Positions 1-9,574 of a stretch of 64,000 nt of DNA are shown piece by piece; position 1 is the stretch's first letter, and each line of letters begins with the position of its first letter. The stretch is from Vibrio sp. CDRSL-10 TSBA (GTDB taxonomy: Bacteria; Pseudomonadota; Gammaproteobacteria; Enterobacterales; Vibrionaceae), in NCBI GenBank assembly GCA_039696685.1, contig CP155565.1:930001-994000 (forward strand). The letters run 5' to 3'. The position numbers and the translations under genes are program-made. The notes below the pieces were generated by a model, which was given only the letters and a program-made list of their open reading frames with translations, did not search any database and was not told where the DNA came from.

Positions 1-1271
1 ACGGCAATATTCATCGTCCTCAGTTACCAGGCCTGCTGGCTCCTACTCTGGTTGCGCAGCAGACCCAACTGCAACCGGATCGCTGGCTACGGGTGACTAA
101 ACTGGGCTGGCAGAACAGTCTGGAAAAACCATCCTCCAATCTGGGCATGGTCGAAGCCGGTGGTTTATTGAAATTGGTCAGCCTGTTTAAACGTGTGGTG
201 ATGCAGGATGGCACTGAAAACCCGATTAACCGCGATGCACGTAATAACGAAGAGTGGCAACTGAAACGTAACCAGATCACGCTCAGCGTGCGTGAGAAGG
301 CCGAACTTGGCGCCGGGATTCTAAAAGCAATGGGGATCAGCCAGCGCCTGGCGAAAGTTGTGCTATTAACCGGTCACGGTAGTCAGACCTGCAACAACCA
401 TACGTCATCAGGTCTCGACTGCGGTGCGTGTGGCGGTCAAACCGGCGAAGTCAACGTGAAAGTCCTGGCGAGTCTGCTTAACGACTCCGCAGTGCGTCTG
501 GTGATGTCGGAGTTCGGTGTCAATATTCCGAAAGACACCCACTTCTTTGCCGCGCTGCACAACACCACGACCGATGAGTATCAGGTATTTGAGGCACCCG
601 GAGCTCCGCTGGCCTGGAAACAGGATCTCAGCGCTGCCAGTGACCTCGCGCGCCGTGAACGCGCCAAACTGTTCGATGGCGCCAAAGCAGACGATAACGC
701 GCATTTAAGCCGCTTCTTTAAGCAGCGTGCTACCAACTGGGCTCAGATGCGTCCGGAATGGGGGTTGTGTAACAACGCCGGCGTGTTTATCGCACCACGT
801 CATCTGACCCGCGGACTCAATTTTGACGGCCGGGCCTTCTTACATGAATACCATGTCAGTCAGGATCCGGAATTCAGCCAACTGGAAAAGATCATGACTG
901 CGCCGCTGCTGGTGATGAACTGGATTAATCTGCAATACTACGCGTCCGTCACAACGCCGGAAAAATACGGCAGTGGTAACAAACTGCTGCATAACGTGGT
1001 CGGCGGCCATATTGGCGTGTTTGAAGGTAACGGCGGTGACCTGCGTATCGGGTTATCTCAGCAATCCGTGCACGACGGCAAAGAGTATCGCCACCAACCT
1101 GTGCGTCTGAGTGCCTTTATTCAGGCTCCGCAACACGCGATTGAAGCGATTATGGCCCGTCATCAGGATGTCGCGTCTCTGGTGGATAATGGCTGGCTGT
1201 TCCTGTATCAGATTGATGACAACAACCAGGTTTGGCAATATCACAACAAACAGTGGGTCGCCGCAGCCTGA
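1..1271 (+). CDS. dabA: DabA (UPF0753/DUF2309) inorganic-carbon transporter subunit, 3' part
   Basis: The reading frame is open from the left edge, so the gene starts outside the window and only about 420 C-terminal residues are present. The block GHGSQTCNNHTSSGLDCGAC and the following GGQTGEVNVKVLASLLND are hallmarks of the DabA/YbcC family, a zinc-containing carbonic-anhydrase-like subunit that works with the membrane protein DabB to take up inorganic carbon using an ion gradient; the Cys-rich CGAC segment belongs to the metal site. The C-terminal motif GGDLRIGLSQQSVHDG also fits the family. A dabB partner would be expected upstream, outside the window. The gene ends at a TGA just before a strong hairpin terminator. 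Confidence 0.9.
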   Translation, partial: GNIHRPQLPGLLAPTLVAQQTQLQPDRWLRVTKLGWQNSLEKPSSNLGMVEAGGLLKLVSLFKRVVMQDGTENPINRDARNNEEWQLKRNQITLSVREKAELGAGILKAMGISQRLAKVVLLTGHGSQTCNNHTSSGLDCGACGGQTGEVNVKVLASLLNDSAVRLVMSEFGVNIPKDTHFFAALHNTTTDEYQVFEAPGAPLAWKQDLSAASDLARRERAKLFDGAKADDNAHLSRFFKQRATNWAQMRPEWGLCNNAGVFIAPRHLTRGLNFDGRAFLHEYHVSQDPEFSQLEKIMTAPLLVMNWINLQYYASVTTPEKYGSGNKLLHNVVGGHIGVFEGNGGDLRIGLSQQSVHDGKEYRHQPVRLSAFIQAPQHAIEAIMARHQDVASLVDNGWLFLYQIDDNNQVWQYHNKQWVAAA

Positions 1272-1374
1272 TTGGTTCAATAGATTGCTTAAACGCAGAA
1301 AGCTTGAACGCAGGAAGCTGTTGTTCATCAGAAACTGAAGTTCAACATATGAGGCTTCTCATAATGCCCTGACG

Positions 1375-1400
1375 AAAAGAGCCGCTGACGCGGCTCTTTT
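1375..1400. terminator. Bidirectional intrinsic terminator between dabA and the MFS gene
   Basis: AAAAGAGCCGC, a TGAC loop, then GCGGCTCTTTT. The stem is perfect with A-run and T-run flanks, and it lies between two convergent genes, so it can serve both strands. Confidence 0.85.
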
Positions 1401-1492
1401 GCTTGCGGAGCACTTCATTGTTCGCCCCGTTCAGTAACCAGGCAGCGACACTTTTGCCGGATACGTTGAGCCGGAAGCCACCAGCACATACA

Positions 1493-2725
1493 TTACGACA
1501 TGGCGTGAGAATGGTTGTCTTTGTGAGCACTGACACATTGGTAGATGATCACCAACAAGATACACACTGCCAGCGCAATACGTGTCGCCCCCAGAATGCC
1601 CTGCCAACCCCAGGCCTGATAAAAAGGCTCAAGGAAAAACACCCCTATGCTGGCACCAGAGTAATAGAACAAACTATACAGTGCCTGAGCGCTGCCTTTT
1701 GATTTGGTCACTTTGCGGCCAATCAGAGTGCTGGCCTGCGCGTGACAGAAGAAGAAACCGACCGACACCATCACCATACCAATGACCATGGTATAGATGT
1801 TTGCCCAGCTCATCAGGAAGTTGGCCATCAGCATGATGATGGCGCCAAATGCGACGCCCGCGATCTGGCTGTGCTTCTTGGCAAATTTACCGGCCAGCGA
1901 AGAGCTGGTCGTTCCGCCCAGCAAAGTCAGGAACATCAGACTGCGCACATCACTTGGCAGGTTATACGGAAACTCACTCAGCACCAGCATCAGGTAATTA
2001 GACAGGTTAACGAAAGTGCCGAATGCCAGGCCAATCAACAGATAAAGGATCACTAACTGCGGGTTTTTAAGATGATAGCCATAGGCTTTCAAACATTTAC
2101 CTACTTTAAGTGGTGCCGGCTTAAAGTGGCGTTGCGCAGGCAAAAGAGAATAGATGATGGCATACAAAACCAGACTGAGACCGGCAATCACATAACCGGC
2201 ATAGCTCCAGTTACCCAGATATTCGGTACTCAGACCACCCAGTAAGCGGCTGCAAATCCCGCCCAGCGTGTTCGATGCCACGTAAAAGCCAACCGCACCC
2301 GCCAGCCAGCTTTTTCTCAGCTCTTCGCCCATCAGTGGCACCGCCAGCGCCGGCGTCACCGCCAGAAACACACCCTGTAAAAAGCGCAGCGCAAGAAACA
2401 GCTGGTAGTTGTGCACTAACGGCAAAACCACAGACACCAATAAGCCAATCGCCGTCCCGACCAGCAGCACTTTACAACGGCCTATTGCATCCGACACGCT
2501 GGCAAAAATAAGCAGTCCTAATCCCATACCCAGCAAAGGTGCAGACATAGCCAAGTTAGCGGCCAAAGAGCTTACCTCAAATTCTTTCTGAATCACGGGC
2601 AACAACGGCTGCAACCAATAGATATTGGCAAAGGTGACTATTGAAAATAGGCAAACACAAATAACGACTCGGCTGTAATGGGCTGTTTTTTTCACTGCTG
2701 ACGACTTACTCAGGTTACGGAACAA
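1493..2725 (-). CDS. MFS transporter, YnfM-like
   Basis: A 410-residue major facilitator with about twelve hydrophobic segments. The N-terminal FANIYWLQPLLPVIQKEF and the loop 2-3 signature SDAIGRCKVLLVG resemble the YnfM/arabinose-efflux-like branch of inner-membrane exporters. The substrate cannot be told from sequence. It is divergent from a LysR gene (start 2867) across a 141-bp AT-rich spacer with a perfect inverted repeat, the standard layout of a LysR regulator and its target exporter. Confidence 0.8.
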   Translation of the reverse strand: MFRNLSKSSAVKKTAHYSRVVICVCLFSIVTFANIYWLQPLLPVIQKEFEVSSLAANLAMSAPLLGMGLGLLIFASVSDAIGRCKVLLVGTAIGLLVSVVLPLVHNYQLFLALRFLQGVFLAVTPALAVPLMGEELRKSWLAGAVGFYVASNTLGGICSRLLGGLSTEYLGNWSYAGYVIAGLSLVLYAIIYSLLPAQRHFKPAPLKVGKCLKAYGYHLKNPQLVILYLLIGLAFGTFVNLSNYLMLVLSEFPYNLPSDVRSLMFLTLLGGTTSSSLAGKFAKKHSQIAGVAFGAIIMLMANFLMSWANIYTMVIGMVMVSVGFFFCHAQASTLIGRKVTKSKGSAQALYSLFYYSGASIGVFFLEPFYQAWGWQGILGATRIALAVCILLVIIYQCVSAHKDNHSHAMS

Positions 2726-2784
2726 GGGAACGGGTTACAGCGTTAGGGTATCGGGCCATCAGCAATAAAAAAAATATTTTGTGT

Positions 2785-2803
2785 TTATCTAATCCATAGA
2801 TAA
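2785..2803. promoter_or_regulatory. Putative LysR operator in the divergent MFS/lysR promoter region
   Basis: Perfect 7-bp inverted repeat TTATCTA-N5-TAGATAA centred in the spacer between the divergent MFS and LysR genes. The dyad size and T-N11-A geometry fit LysR-type binding sites. Assignment to the adjacent regulator is inference. Confidence 0.6.
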
Positions 2804-2866
2804 AATTTATACCCTAAGAAAAAACAATGACATCGGCATTCGGTTCAGGTAAGGGATTAAACACAT

Positions 2867-3745
2867 ATGGAACTCAGACAGTTAAAGCACTTTGTCACTG
2901 CCGTGGAGCAAGGGTCGATTTCAGCCGCGGCCCGGGTACTCAACCTGGCTCAGCCGGCCATCAGCAGCAGCATCAAAAAGCTCGAACAAGAGCTGAAAAC
3001 GCCGCTGTTCAACCGCCGTGATCGCGGCATCGCGCTGACCAAAGCGGGCAGCGAATTCGTATTGCATGCACGGCAGATATTACGCCAGGCAGACGACGCG
3101 AAACTGGCGATGCAGGCCATGGAAGGGTTGGATCAGGGGCAAGTTGATATTGCCGTACCGAGCATGCTGGGTTCCTATTACTTTCCGCCTCTGCTGATGG
3201 CGTTTCGCCATCAATATCCCAATATCGATATGAGCATTCAGGATACCGGGACGCGTAATATCCGCCGTATGCTGCTCGATGGTGAGGTTGAACTCGGTGT
3301 GGTGGCAAGTAAAGATCTCACTCCGGAACTGGAAAGCGGCCCGTTAATTCGCGAAGAGATGGTGGTCTGCATGTCGGTCGATCACCCGTTGGCTGAAAAA
3401 GAAGTGATCGAATATGCCGACTTTCTCTCCCATGATTTGGTACTGTTCCGCAAAGGCTACTACCACCACATTCTGCTCGACCGTATCTGCCGCAAAGAGA
3501 ACATCAAGCCACGGGTGGCATTCATCAGTAACCTGTTACCACTGATCAAATCCGTTATTCGCCAGGGCTACGCCATTTCTCCGATGTGGCAGGTTGCCAT
3601 CCGCGAAGATGACCAGATAGTCACCCGCCCGTTTGCCGAAACCTTTGAAATTGATCTGAGCCTGGCCTGGCGCAAAGACAGTTATCTATCCCGCGCCAAC
3701 CAAGTGTTTCGTGATTTCATTTTAGCTGAGGTGAATGGGCAGTAG
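2867..3745 (+). CDS. LysR-family transcriptional regulator
   Basis: A 292-residue protein with an N-terminal winged HTH (MELRQLKHFVTAVEQGSISAA, then LNLAQPAISSSIKKLEQEL, about residues 1-60) and a LysR substrate-binding domain starting near residue 90 (GQVDIAVPSMLGSYYFPPLL). Full length for the family. Start chosen at the ATG opening MELRQLKHF, the canonical LysR N-terminus. It is divergent from the YnfM-like exporter and probably controls it. The ligand is unknown. Confidence 0.88.
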   Translation: MELRQLKHFVTAVEQGSISAAARVLNLAQPAISSSIKKLEQELKTPLFNRRDRGIALTKAGSEFVLHARQILRQADDAKLAMQAMEGLDQGQVDIAVPSMLGSYYFPPLLMAFRHQYPNIDMSIQDTGTRNIRRMLLDGEVELGVVASKDLTPELESGPLIREEMVVCMSVDHPLAEKEVIEYADFLSHDLVLFRKGYYHHILLDRICRKENIKPRVAFISNLLPLIKSVIRQGYAISPMWQVAIREDDQIVTRPFAETFEIDLSLAWRKDSYLSRANQVFRDFILAEVNGQ

Positions 3746-3836
3746 GGCCAGATGCATATGAGATAGTTAATACCAACCACAAATCATGTGTGACTTAGTA
3801 TCGCCAGAGGAAATACCATCGGCACACGAAGTGCCG

Positions 3837-4605
3837 CTATACGATATCAACGTTCAGTCCATTATTCTTAAACTGGTTTACTATATCTATATCGGCATCT
3901 TTATCAGTGATAAGCAAATCAATATCATTAAAATCGCAAAATGATGCCACCGAGGTATTACCGAGTTTGGAAGAATCAAGCAACGCAATTTTTCTTTTCG
4001 CGCGACTAAGCATCAAAGTTTTTAAAGACACTTCATAAATATTGAAATCCGTAGCCCCTTCTTCTGATGAAAAACCATGAGCCGAAAAAAACACAGAATC
4101 TGCTGATATCTTCTTAAGCAGTTCTTCCCCCAACAGACCTTCAATAGAAACCAGAGCCTTTAGTGACGACCCCACCAATGAAAATGATATTAATATTAGG
4201 CATGTCTTTTAAAACCAGCATATTGTAAATGCCGTTCGTCACTACGGTTAACCGCGAAAAACGATCCAGTTTTTTTGATAGTACCAGAGAAGTTGAGCTT
4301 GCATCCAATATGATGCACTGCCCATCTGAAATATGGCTTAGAGCTGCATCAGAGATAACATCCTTTTCATGGTTGTTTACATTTTCACGATTCGAAAAGA
4401 TAAGATCGTTGATTGACTCATTCTTTTTGACTAGAGCCGCTCCACCATGGAACTTCCTGACTAAATTAAGGCTCTCAAGATAATTCAGATCACTGCGGAT
4501 AGTCGTTGGTGATGAATTCATTAACTCACTCAACTCTTTCGTCGTCATACGCTCATTTTGTTCAAATAAACGAAGGATATCGTTGTGTCTTTTAGAGGTC
4601 AGCAC
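3837..4605 (-). CDS. DeoR-family repressor (frame shifted once)
   Basis: Corrected length is 255 residues, normal for DeoR/GlpR regulators of sugar-phosphate catabolism. The N-terminal HTH reads MLTSKRHNDILRLFEQNERM, then TTKELSELMNSSPTTIRSDL; the effector domain carries ILDASSTSLVLSKKL and IIFIGGVVTKGSG. The frame breaks at AAA 4148-4150 inside GAAAC; dropping one base joins TKGSG to SIEGLLGEELLKKISADSVF. It is divergent from the acid-sugar operon starting at 4859, and the 253-bp spacer holds repeats suited to a DeoR repressor. Likely local repressor of that operon, with a phosphorylated intermediate as probable inducer. Confidence 0.82.
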
Positions 4606-4666
4606 CTACAGGACTCCTATCGTTAGGATCAGGTCAAAGATTTCCGTCAGAACATTATCACAAAAA

Positions 4667-4684
4667 ATCACTCAATCAAGTGAT
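4667..4684. promoter_or_regulatory. Inverted repeat upstream of the DeoR gene
   Basis: ATCACT-N6-AGTGAT, a perfect 6-bp dyad about 60 bp upstream of the DeoR start codon. It could be an autoregulatory operator; there is no further support. Confidence 0.3.
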
Positions 4685-4708
4685 CAATCTTCAAAAAACA
4701 AAAATAAA

Positions 4709-4764
4709 CCAATAAACATCAGTAAAAATCAAACAACGAAAGCAAAAAACCAATAAACACCAGT
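4709..4764. promoter_or_regulatory. Direct-repeat operator candidate for the DeoR regulator
   Basis: CCAATAAACATCAGT at 4709-4723 and CCAATAAACACCAGT at 4750-4764: 14 of 15 identical, spaced 41 bp (about four helical turns, same face). A third weaker AATAAACAG lies at 4842-4850 near the pdxA2 start. DeoR-family repressors commonly bind spaced direct repeats and loop between them. Confidence 0.55.
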
Positions 4765-4858
4765 TTATATCGCTTATTTAGGTTAATATTAAATCAAAGT
4801 TGCAATGCATAATATTGCACAATAAGTACTAACAAAACGTGAATAAACAGAGGTCAAT

Positions 4859-5878
4859 ATGAACAACTTTAAACCAGTAACAGCTGTAACAATGGGCGAT
4901 CCAGCGGGCGTAGGTCCGGAAATTGTGTTGAAAATGATGATGGAAGAGACACTCTATGAAGAATGTAAACCATTCATTATAGGCAGCGTCCCTATCCTTC
5001 AGCGCGCTGAAAAAGTTATCGGCTTGACAGCGCCGGTGGAGTACCACCGAATCAGTGAGCCAAGTGACGCAAAATTTCAACATGGCATCATCGACGTCCT
5101 GGAAACCGGGGACTATGACTGCAATGCGATTGAATATGGAAAAATCCAGGAACTTGCTGGCAAGATGAGCATTGACTACGTCATGAAATCCATTGAGTTG
5201 GGAATGGCTGGACAAATTGATGCCGTGTCTACAGCACCAATTCATAAGACAGCCATTAAACTGGCCGGTGTTACTCAACCTGGGCATACCGAAATATACG
5301 AAGAAGAAACCAATTCTAAATATGCACTGACCATGTTCTCCACTCACAAACTACGTGTGTTCTTTGTTAGCCGCCACAAAGCACTAAAAGAGGCTTGTGA
5401 TTTTGCATCGAAAGAAGTGGTATTGGACTACATTAAAAATATTGATCGTGAACTCAAACTCATCAACTTTGAAAATCCTCTGATCGCCGTTGCTGCTTTG
5501 AACCCTCATGCTGGTGATAACGGACTCTTTGGTCGCGAGGAAATTGAACAGTTAATTCCCGCTTGTGAAGAAGCCAAAACACTGGGGATTAACGTGGTAG
5601 GCCCGCTGCCTGCTGATTCCATTTTCTACCAAGGTAAAGATGGACGCTTTGACGCCATCCTATCTCTTTATCATGACCAAGGGCACATCGCCTGTAAGAC
5701 CTATGACTTTGAAAAGTCTATTACCATCACATTTGGCCTGCCCTTCATGCGCAGTTCAGTCGATCATGGTACAGCATTCGATATAGCAGGAAAAGGTATT
5801 GCCCAGTCAATCAGTATGCTGGAATCGACCGTTAAAGTAGCACAGTACTCCCGAATGAAGAAGTTTGGGGGTCAGTAA
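4859..5878 (+). CDS. pdxA2: PdxA2-type 4-phosphate acid-sugar dehydrogenase/decarboxylase
   Basis: A 339-residue PdxA-family NAD-dependent dehydrogenase. Signatures: VTMGDPAGVGPEI (residues 10-22), PGHTE, NPHAGDNG, YHDQGHIACK (metal and substrate contacts) and SVDHGTAFDIAGKG. PdxA itself makes pyridoxine from 4-phosphohydroxy-L-threonine, but copies beside a DUF1537 kinase (PdxA2) oxidatively decarboxylate D-threonate or D-erythronate 4-phosphate to dihydroxyacetone phosphate. Here the next gene is that kinase, starting 1 bp after the stop codon, so the catabolic role is favoured over vitamin B6 synthesis. First gene of the operon, preceded by AGAGG. Confidence 0.88.
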   Translation: MNNFKPVTAVTMGDPAGVGPEIVLKMMMEETLYEECKPFIIGSVPILQRAEKVIGLTAPVEYHRISEPSDAKFQHGIIDVLETGDYDCNAIEYGKIQELAGKMSIDYVMKSIELGMAGQIDAVSTAPIHKTAIKLAGVTQPGHTEIYEEETNSKYALTMFSTHKLRVFFVSRHKALKEACDFASKEVVLDYIKNIDRELKLINFENPLIAVAALNPHAGDNGLFGREEIEQLIPACEEAKTLGINVVGPLPADSIFYQGKDGRFDAILSLYHDQGHIACKTYDFEKSITITFGLPFMRSSVDHGTAFDIAGKGIAQSISMLESTVKVAQYSRMKKFGGQ

Positions 5879-5879
5879 G

Positions 5880-7242
5880 ATGCCGATCATTGGAGCCGTT
5901 GCAGATGATTTGACAGGGGCTACAACCGTCGGAGTGCTTTTGTCAAAATCCGGAGTAAAAACTGCCGCCATATTTAGTAATACAGAATTATGCGATACCG
6001 ATAATCTTAAGAAATATGATGGCTTAATCATTAGCAGTGATAGCAGAGCATTACCTAAAGAAGCAGCTTACCGACGAGTGCTTAACGCCACTAAAGGACT
6101 CAAAGCTATCGGGATAGAGCAATTTTCCAAACGAACGGATACGACATTGCGAGGTAAAATTGGCGTCGAAATTGACGCCATGCTCGATGAGCTGGGACCA
6201 GACTATATCGCAATTATGGTTCCAGCTATGCCTAAGTCAAAACGTATTATGGTCGGCGGATTTTCGATTATCGAAGGAGTTCCATTAACAAGAACTCAAG
6301 TTTTTTACGATGTAAAAACACCGGTAAAGGAGAATTACATCCCTAAACTTATCCAAGAAACAATCGAGCCATAAGGTTGACTTAATTAAAATCGACACAG
6401 TTTTGGAAGGCAAAAGCTCACTAAAGCTCGAACTAGTCAAGTCACGAAAGGAAGGTAACAAGATCATACTCATTGATGCAATTAGCGATGATGATATTGA
6501 TGTTATCGCTGAAAGTATCATCGAGCTGGATTGGAAAACTTTAGCAGTTGATCCAGGTGCGTTGACCGAGAGACTAGCAGTTTATAAAAAGGATGCCACG
6601 GCTCAAAGTCCAACTGACACCGATACTATCAAGCACAGCAGCGCCAAGCATGAGGAAAAGATAGTCATCATTGCTGCGGGTAGTGCAACGGAAGTGACTA
6701 AAAAACAAATGGAGCTCCTTTGTGTCGATAAGCAACATCAAAGGATTCATATCAATCCGATGGACTTAATACTGAATGGCGATGATGGAATTAAATGTGC
6801 GCTTAGAAATGTATTAGAGCGTATTAAATCTACCCCCAAAATTAAGTCGATCCTGATTGAAACAGCTTTACAGGGTGAAAGACTCGATCTTGCTGAAACA
6901 GATAAACAGTATCACTTCCCATTAGGCGAAAGCTCAAAGCGCATAAATAAGTCCCTTGGTATTATTGTGGGCCTATTAATACAGGATCTTGGTAATAATC
7001 GTGTGGCCGGACTATATATGACCGGAGGTGAAACCATGGTCAATGTCTGTTCCGTGCTAAATGTGAATAGTATTGAACTGATTGACTATGTTATTCCTCA
7101 GACAGATATAGGTCGTTTTATTGATGGTGAATATCGTGATATGCCTTTTATCTGTAAAGGAGGGATGACGGGGCACGATAGAATCGTTAGCGATATTATT
7201 GATCGTCTTCTCAACGAATCCAAAAAGGAACTTGTAGGATGA
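5880..7242 (+). CDS. DUF1537 four-carbon acid-sugar kinase (frame shifted once)
   Basis: Corrected length is 453 residues. Start set at ATG 5880, giving MPIIGAVADDLTGATTVG, the typical family N-terminus (acid-sugar-binding domain), and ending with the nucleotide-binding domain motif YMTGGETMVNV and ICKGGMTGHD. DUF1537 (DtnK/OtnK/DenK) enzymes phosphorylate D-threonate, 2-oxo-tetronates or D-erythronate at O4. The frame breaks at AAA 6358-6360 within GAAAC; removing one base gives LIQEQSSHKVDLIKIDTV, matching the family. It follows pdxA2 by 1 bp and overlaps the TPI-like gene by 4 bp, so it is translationally coupled. Pairing with PdxA2 favours D-threonate or a related acid as substrate. Confidence 0.85.
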
Positions 7243-8010
7243 GAAAGAAAATTGTAGGTGCTAGTTGGAAAATGCACATCAATTCTATTTCAGAAGGTAT
7301 TTCCCTTGCTAAAGAACTTCATAAAGAAGTGGGCAATATCGATAACGTTGATATTTTTATTTTACCCGCATTTCCACTCATAAGTGAAATCGCATCTATT
7401 TTCAAAGATGGGAACATTACTTGGGGGGGACAGAACATGTGTTTTGACGCTAAAGGGGCATATACCGGTGAAGTTCCTGGCTTAATGCTGAAAGAACTCG
7501 ACTGTAAATATGTCGAAACTTGGCCATGCAGAACGAAAAGCACTGTTCAATGAGACCGATCAGCAAGTCAATCAAAAATTACATCTTTGCCAAACTCTAG
7601 GTTTAACCCCAGTGCTTTGTATCGGAGAAACCGATGATGACATTCGTAACGGCAGAGAATTAAGAGAAATCCAATCCCAGGTACTCACCATGCTTAACGG
7701 GTTAGATAATGAGTTTATTAAGACCGTCATTCTGGCTTATGAACCTGTCTGGGCAATAGGAAAGGAACAGACCGCAACCTTAGATTATATCGAGCATATA
7801 CATGCATTTATTCGAAACCTAATTGAAAAGCACTTTGGCCACTCTGTCGCTGATATAGTCAGAATAATCTATGGTGGTTCGGTTAATCCCGATACATCTG
7901 ACGAATTATTTAAATTACCAAACGTTGATGGTGCATTCATTGGTAGGTTTGGACTGAACCCAAAAAACTTCAATCGAATTACACAAAGTGCTACAAACTT
8001 AATTAAATAA
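7239..8010 (+). CDS. Triose-phosphate-isomerase-like protein, EryH/LerI type (frame shifted once)
   Basis: Corrected length is 256 residues, a TIM barrel. Catalytic Lys (SWKMH, residues 8-12), catalytic His (LGHAER after correction) and catalytic Glu (AYEPVWAIG) are present. The usual N-terminal Asn of NWKMN is Ser, and the C-terminal phosphate loop reads GRFGLNP instead of the GGASL of true TpiA. I recall both changes from the L-erythrulose-1-phosphate isomerase branch (EryH/LerI). With an RpiB-like gene directly downstream, a tetrulose-phosphate isomerase role is as likely as DHAP/GAP interconversion. The frame breaks at AAA 7516-7518 in GAAAC; deleting one A turns VETWPC into VELGHAER. Confidence 0.78.
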
Positions 8011-8022
8011 AAGGAATTGATT

Positions 8023-8469
8023 ATGAATATCGCTATTGGATGTGATGAAGCTGCATTTGAATTGAAAGAAACACTCAAAAACCATCTCATAAATAAAGGC
8101 TTTGAAGTTTTCGACTTTGGCACTAAGTCAAAAGATGAAACTGTCTTATATCCCACCGTAGCTTTGGATGTGGCCAACGTCGTTAAAGATGGAAAGTGTC
8201 AACGTGGCGTACTTCTGTGTGGGACTGGAATAGGAATGGCAATTACCGCCAATAAAGTTAAAGGAATCAGAGCTGCAGTTTGTCATGATCCATACTCTAC
8301 CGAAAGATCAAGGAAGAGCAATGACGCCCAAATAATCTCAATGGGAGCTCGAATTATCGCTCCTGAATTAGCTGAGTATTTGTTAGATATCTGGCTAGAT
8401 TGCGATTTTTCTGGAGCAGGATCTTATGAGAAAGTACAGAAGATTACTGAATATGAATTAAGTCATTAA
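8023..8469 (+). CDS. RpiB/LacAB-family sugar-phosphate isomerase (EryI/DerI-like)
   Basis: A 148-residue protein; start set at ATG 8023 because AAGGA at 8011-8015 is well spaced and the upstream TTG is poor. MNIAIGCDEAAFELKE replaces the usual GSDHAG; LLCGTGIGMAITANK holds the active-site Cys and loop, and SRKSNDAQIISMGARII replaces the HNDANVL pattern of ribose-5-phosphate isomerase B. This set resembles D-erythrulose-4-phosphate isomerases (EryI/DerI) and Gal6P isomerase subunits more than RpiB. It lies 12 bp after the TPI-like gene, the same pairing as eryH-eryI in erythritol loci. Plain RpiB activity remains possible. Confidence 0.75.
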   Translation: MNIAIGCDEAAFELKETLKNHLINKGFEVFDFGTKSKDETVLYPTVALDVANVVKDGKCQRGVLLCGTGIGMAITANKVKGIRAAVCHDPYSTERSRKSNDAQIISMGARIIAPELAEYLLDIWLDCDFSGAGSYEKVQKITEYELSH

Positions 8470-8535
8470 TAAATATTACAGCCTAATCCTATCTATCCAA
8501 AATTAATATAAATAAAACACAATAATCATTGGATC

Positions 8536-8560
8536 ATAAGCCTAATTAAATTAGGCTTAT
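8536..8560 (+). repeat. Intercistronic 11-bp perfect hairpin before the permease gene
   Basis: ATAAGCCTAAT-TAA-ATTAGGCTTAT directly before AAGGA (8561-8565) of the next gene. There is no T-run, so it is less likely a terminator than an mRNA stability or translation-control hairpin that sets permease level within the operon. Confidence 0.6.
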
Positions 8561-8572
8561 AAGGAGCACAAC

Positions 8573-9548
8573 GTGAAAATATTAAATAAATTAGAAAAAA
8601 TCCCAGGAGGACTCGTTATCGTTTCCCCTGGTGCTTGCTGTCGCCATAAAAAGTATCTTTCCCGATTTTTTCGAAATTGGTGGTTTTACCTCAGGCTTAT
8701 TTAAAGATGGTCAACCCGCGATGATGGGACTGTTCCTGATATTATGTGGTTCGGCTATTGATGTGAGACAAGTCGGTATGCCGCTGTACAAAGGAACCGT
8801 GTTAACAGGAATGAAGTTTGTGTTAGGGGTTTTGTTAGGACTAGCCGTCGCAAAATTCTTCGGGCCATCCGGCTGGATGGGTCTGACGCCAATGGTCATT
8901 ATTGCAGCTATCACAAACTCCAACAGCTCGCTTTACATTTCTCTTTCGTCTCAGTTTGGTAAGCCTACGGATACAGGTGCAATTTCAATTCTGTCCTTAA
9001 ATGACGGTCCATTTTTCTCACTGGTCGCGCTCGGAGCAACTGGCTTGGCAACCATTCCTCTACAGTCCTTGGTTGCCACAGTCATTCCACTGATGATCGG
9101 ATTTGCGTGGGGCAACCTGGATCCCGGATTCAGAGAAACTTGTAAGAAAGCCCAACCGATCGTCACCTTTTTTATGACAATAGCGATTGGTTCAGGAACA
9201 GATTTGGGGACTCTGCTCACCGCAGGTGCTTCAGGCATCCTACTAGGCCTTATTTCTGCAGCAACCGGCTTCTTGTTCTTCTATCTATACAACCTGATGT
9301 TGAAAAAAGAAGAGAGAAGTGCAATGGGTGCTGCGGTAGGTACAACTGCACTAAATTCAGCGATGACGCCAGCTGCGATTGCAGATGCGGATCCAACTCT
9401 GGAACCATTTGTGCCCATGGCCACAGCGCAATGTGCAACAGCGTCAATCATTACTTTATTCTTGTGCCCATTTATCGTGGCCTTCCTTGACCGACGGATG
9501 AAACGTAAGCAGTCCAACCAGAGTCAACAAGAAGAAGCTCAAGCATAG
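8573..9548 (+). CDS. kdgT: KdgT-family 2-keto-3-deoxygluconate-type permease (frame shifted once)
   Basis: Corrected length is 324 residues, close to E. coli KdgT. Start at GTG 8573 with AAGGA 8 bases upstream gives VKILNKLEKIPGGLVIVP, matching the KdgT N-terminus (IPGG). About ten membrane segments follow; SSLYISLSSQFGKPTDTGAI and GTTALNSAMTPAAIADADP are conserved in the family. The frame breaks at TTT 8622-8624 in GTTTC; one base fewer gives GGLVIVPLVLAVAIKSIFP. KdgT proteins import sugar acids by proton symport, which suits an acid-sugar catabolic operon. KdgT homologues beside pdxA2/DUF1537 genes are known in Salmonella. Confidence 0.85.
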
Positions 9549-9574
9549 CATTCACAGCACAACAAGGAATAACC

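Noticed and set aside
3820..3836. Hairpin CGGCAC-N5-GTGCCG beside the DeoR stop codon as a terminator.
   Set aside because: Stem is only 6 bp and no T-run follows on either strand; left uncalled.
4859..5878. PdxA as a vitamin B6 biosynthetic gene.
   Set aside because: The operon context (DUF1537 kinase 1 bp downstream, DeoR repressor, KdgT permease) points to the catabolic PdxA2 role.
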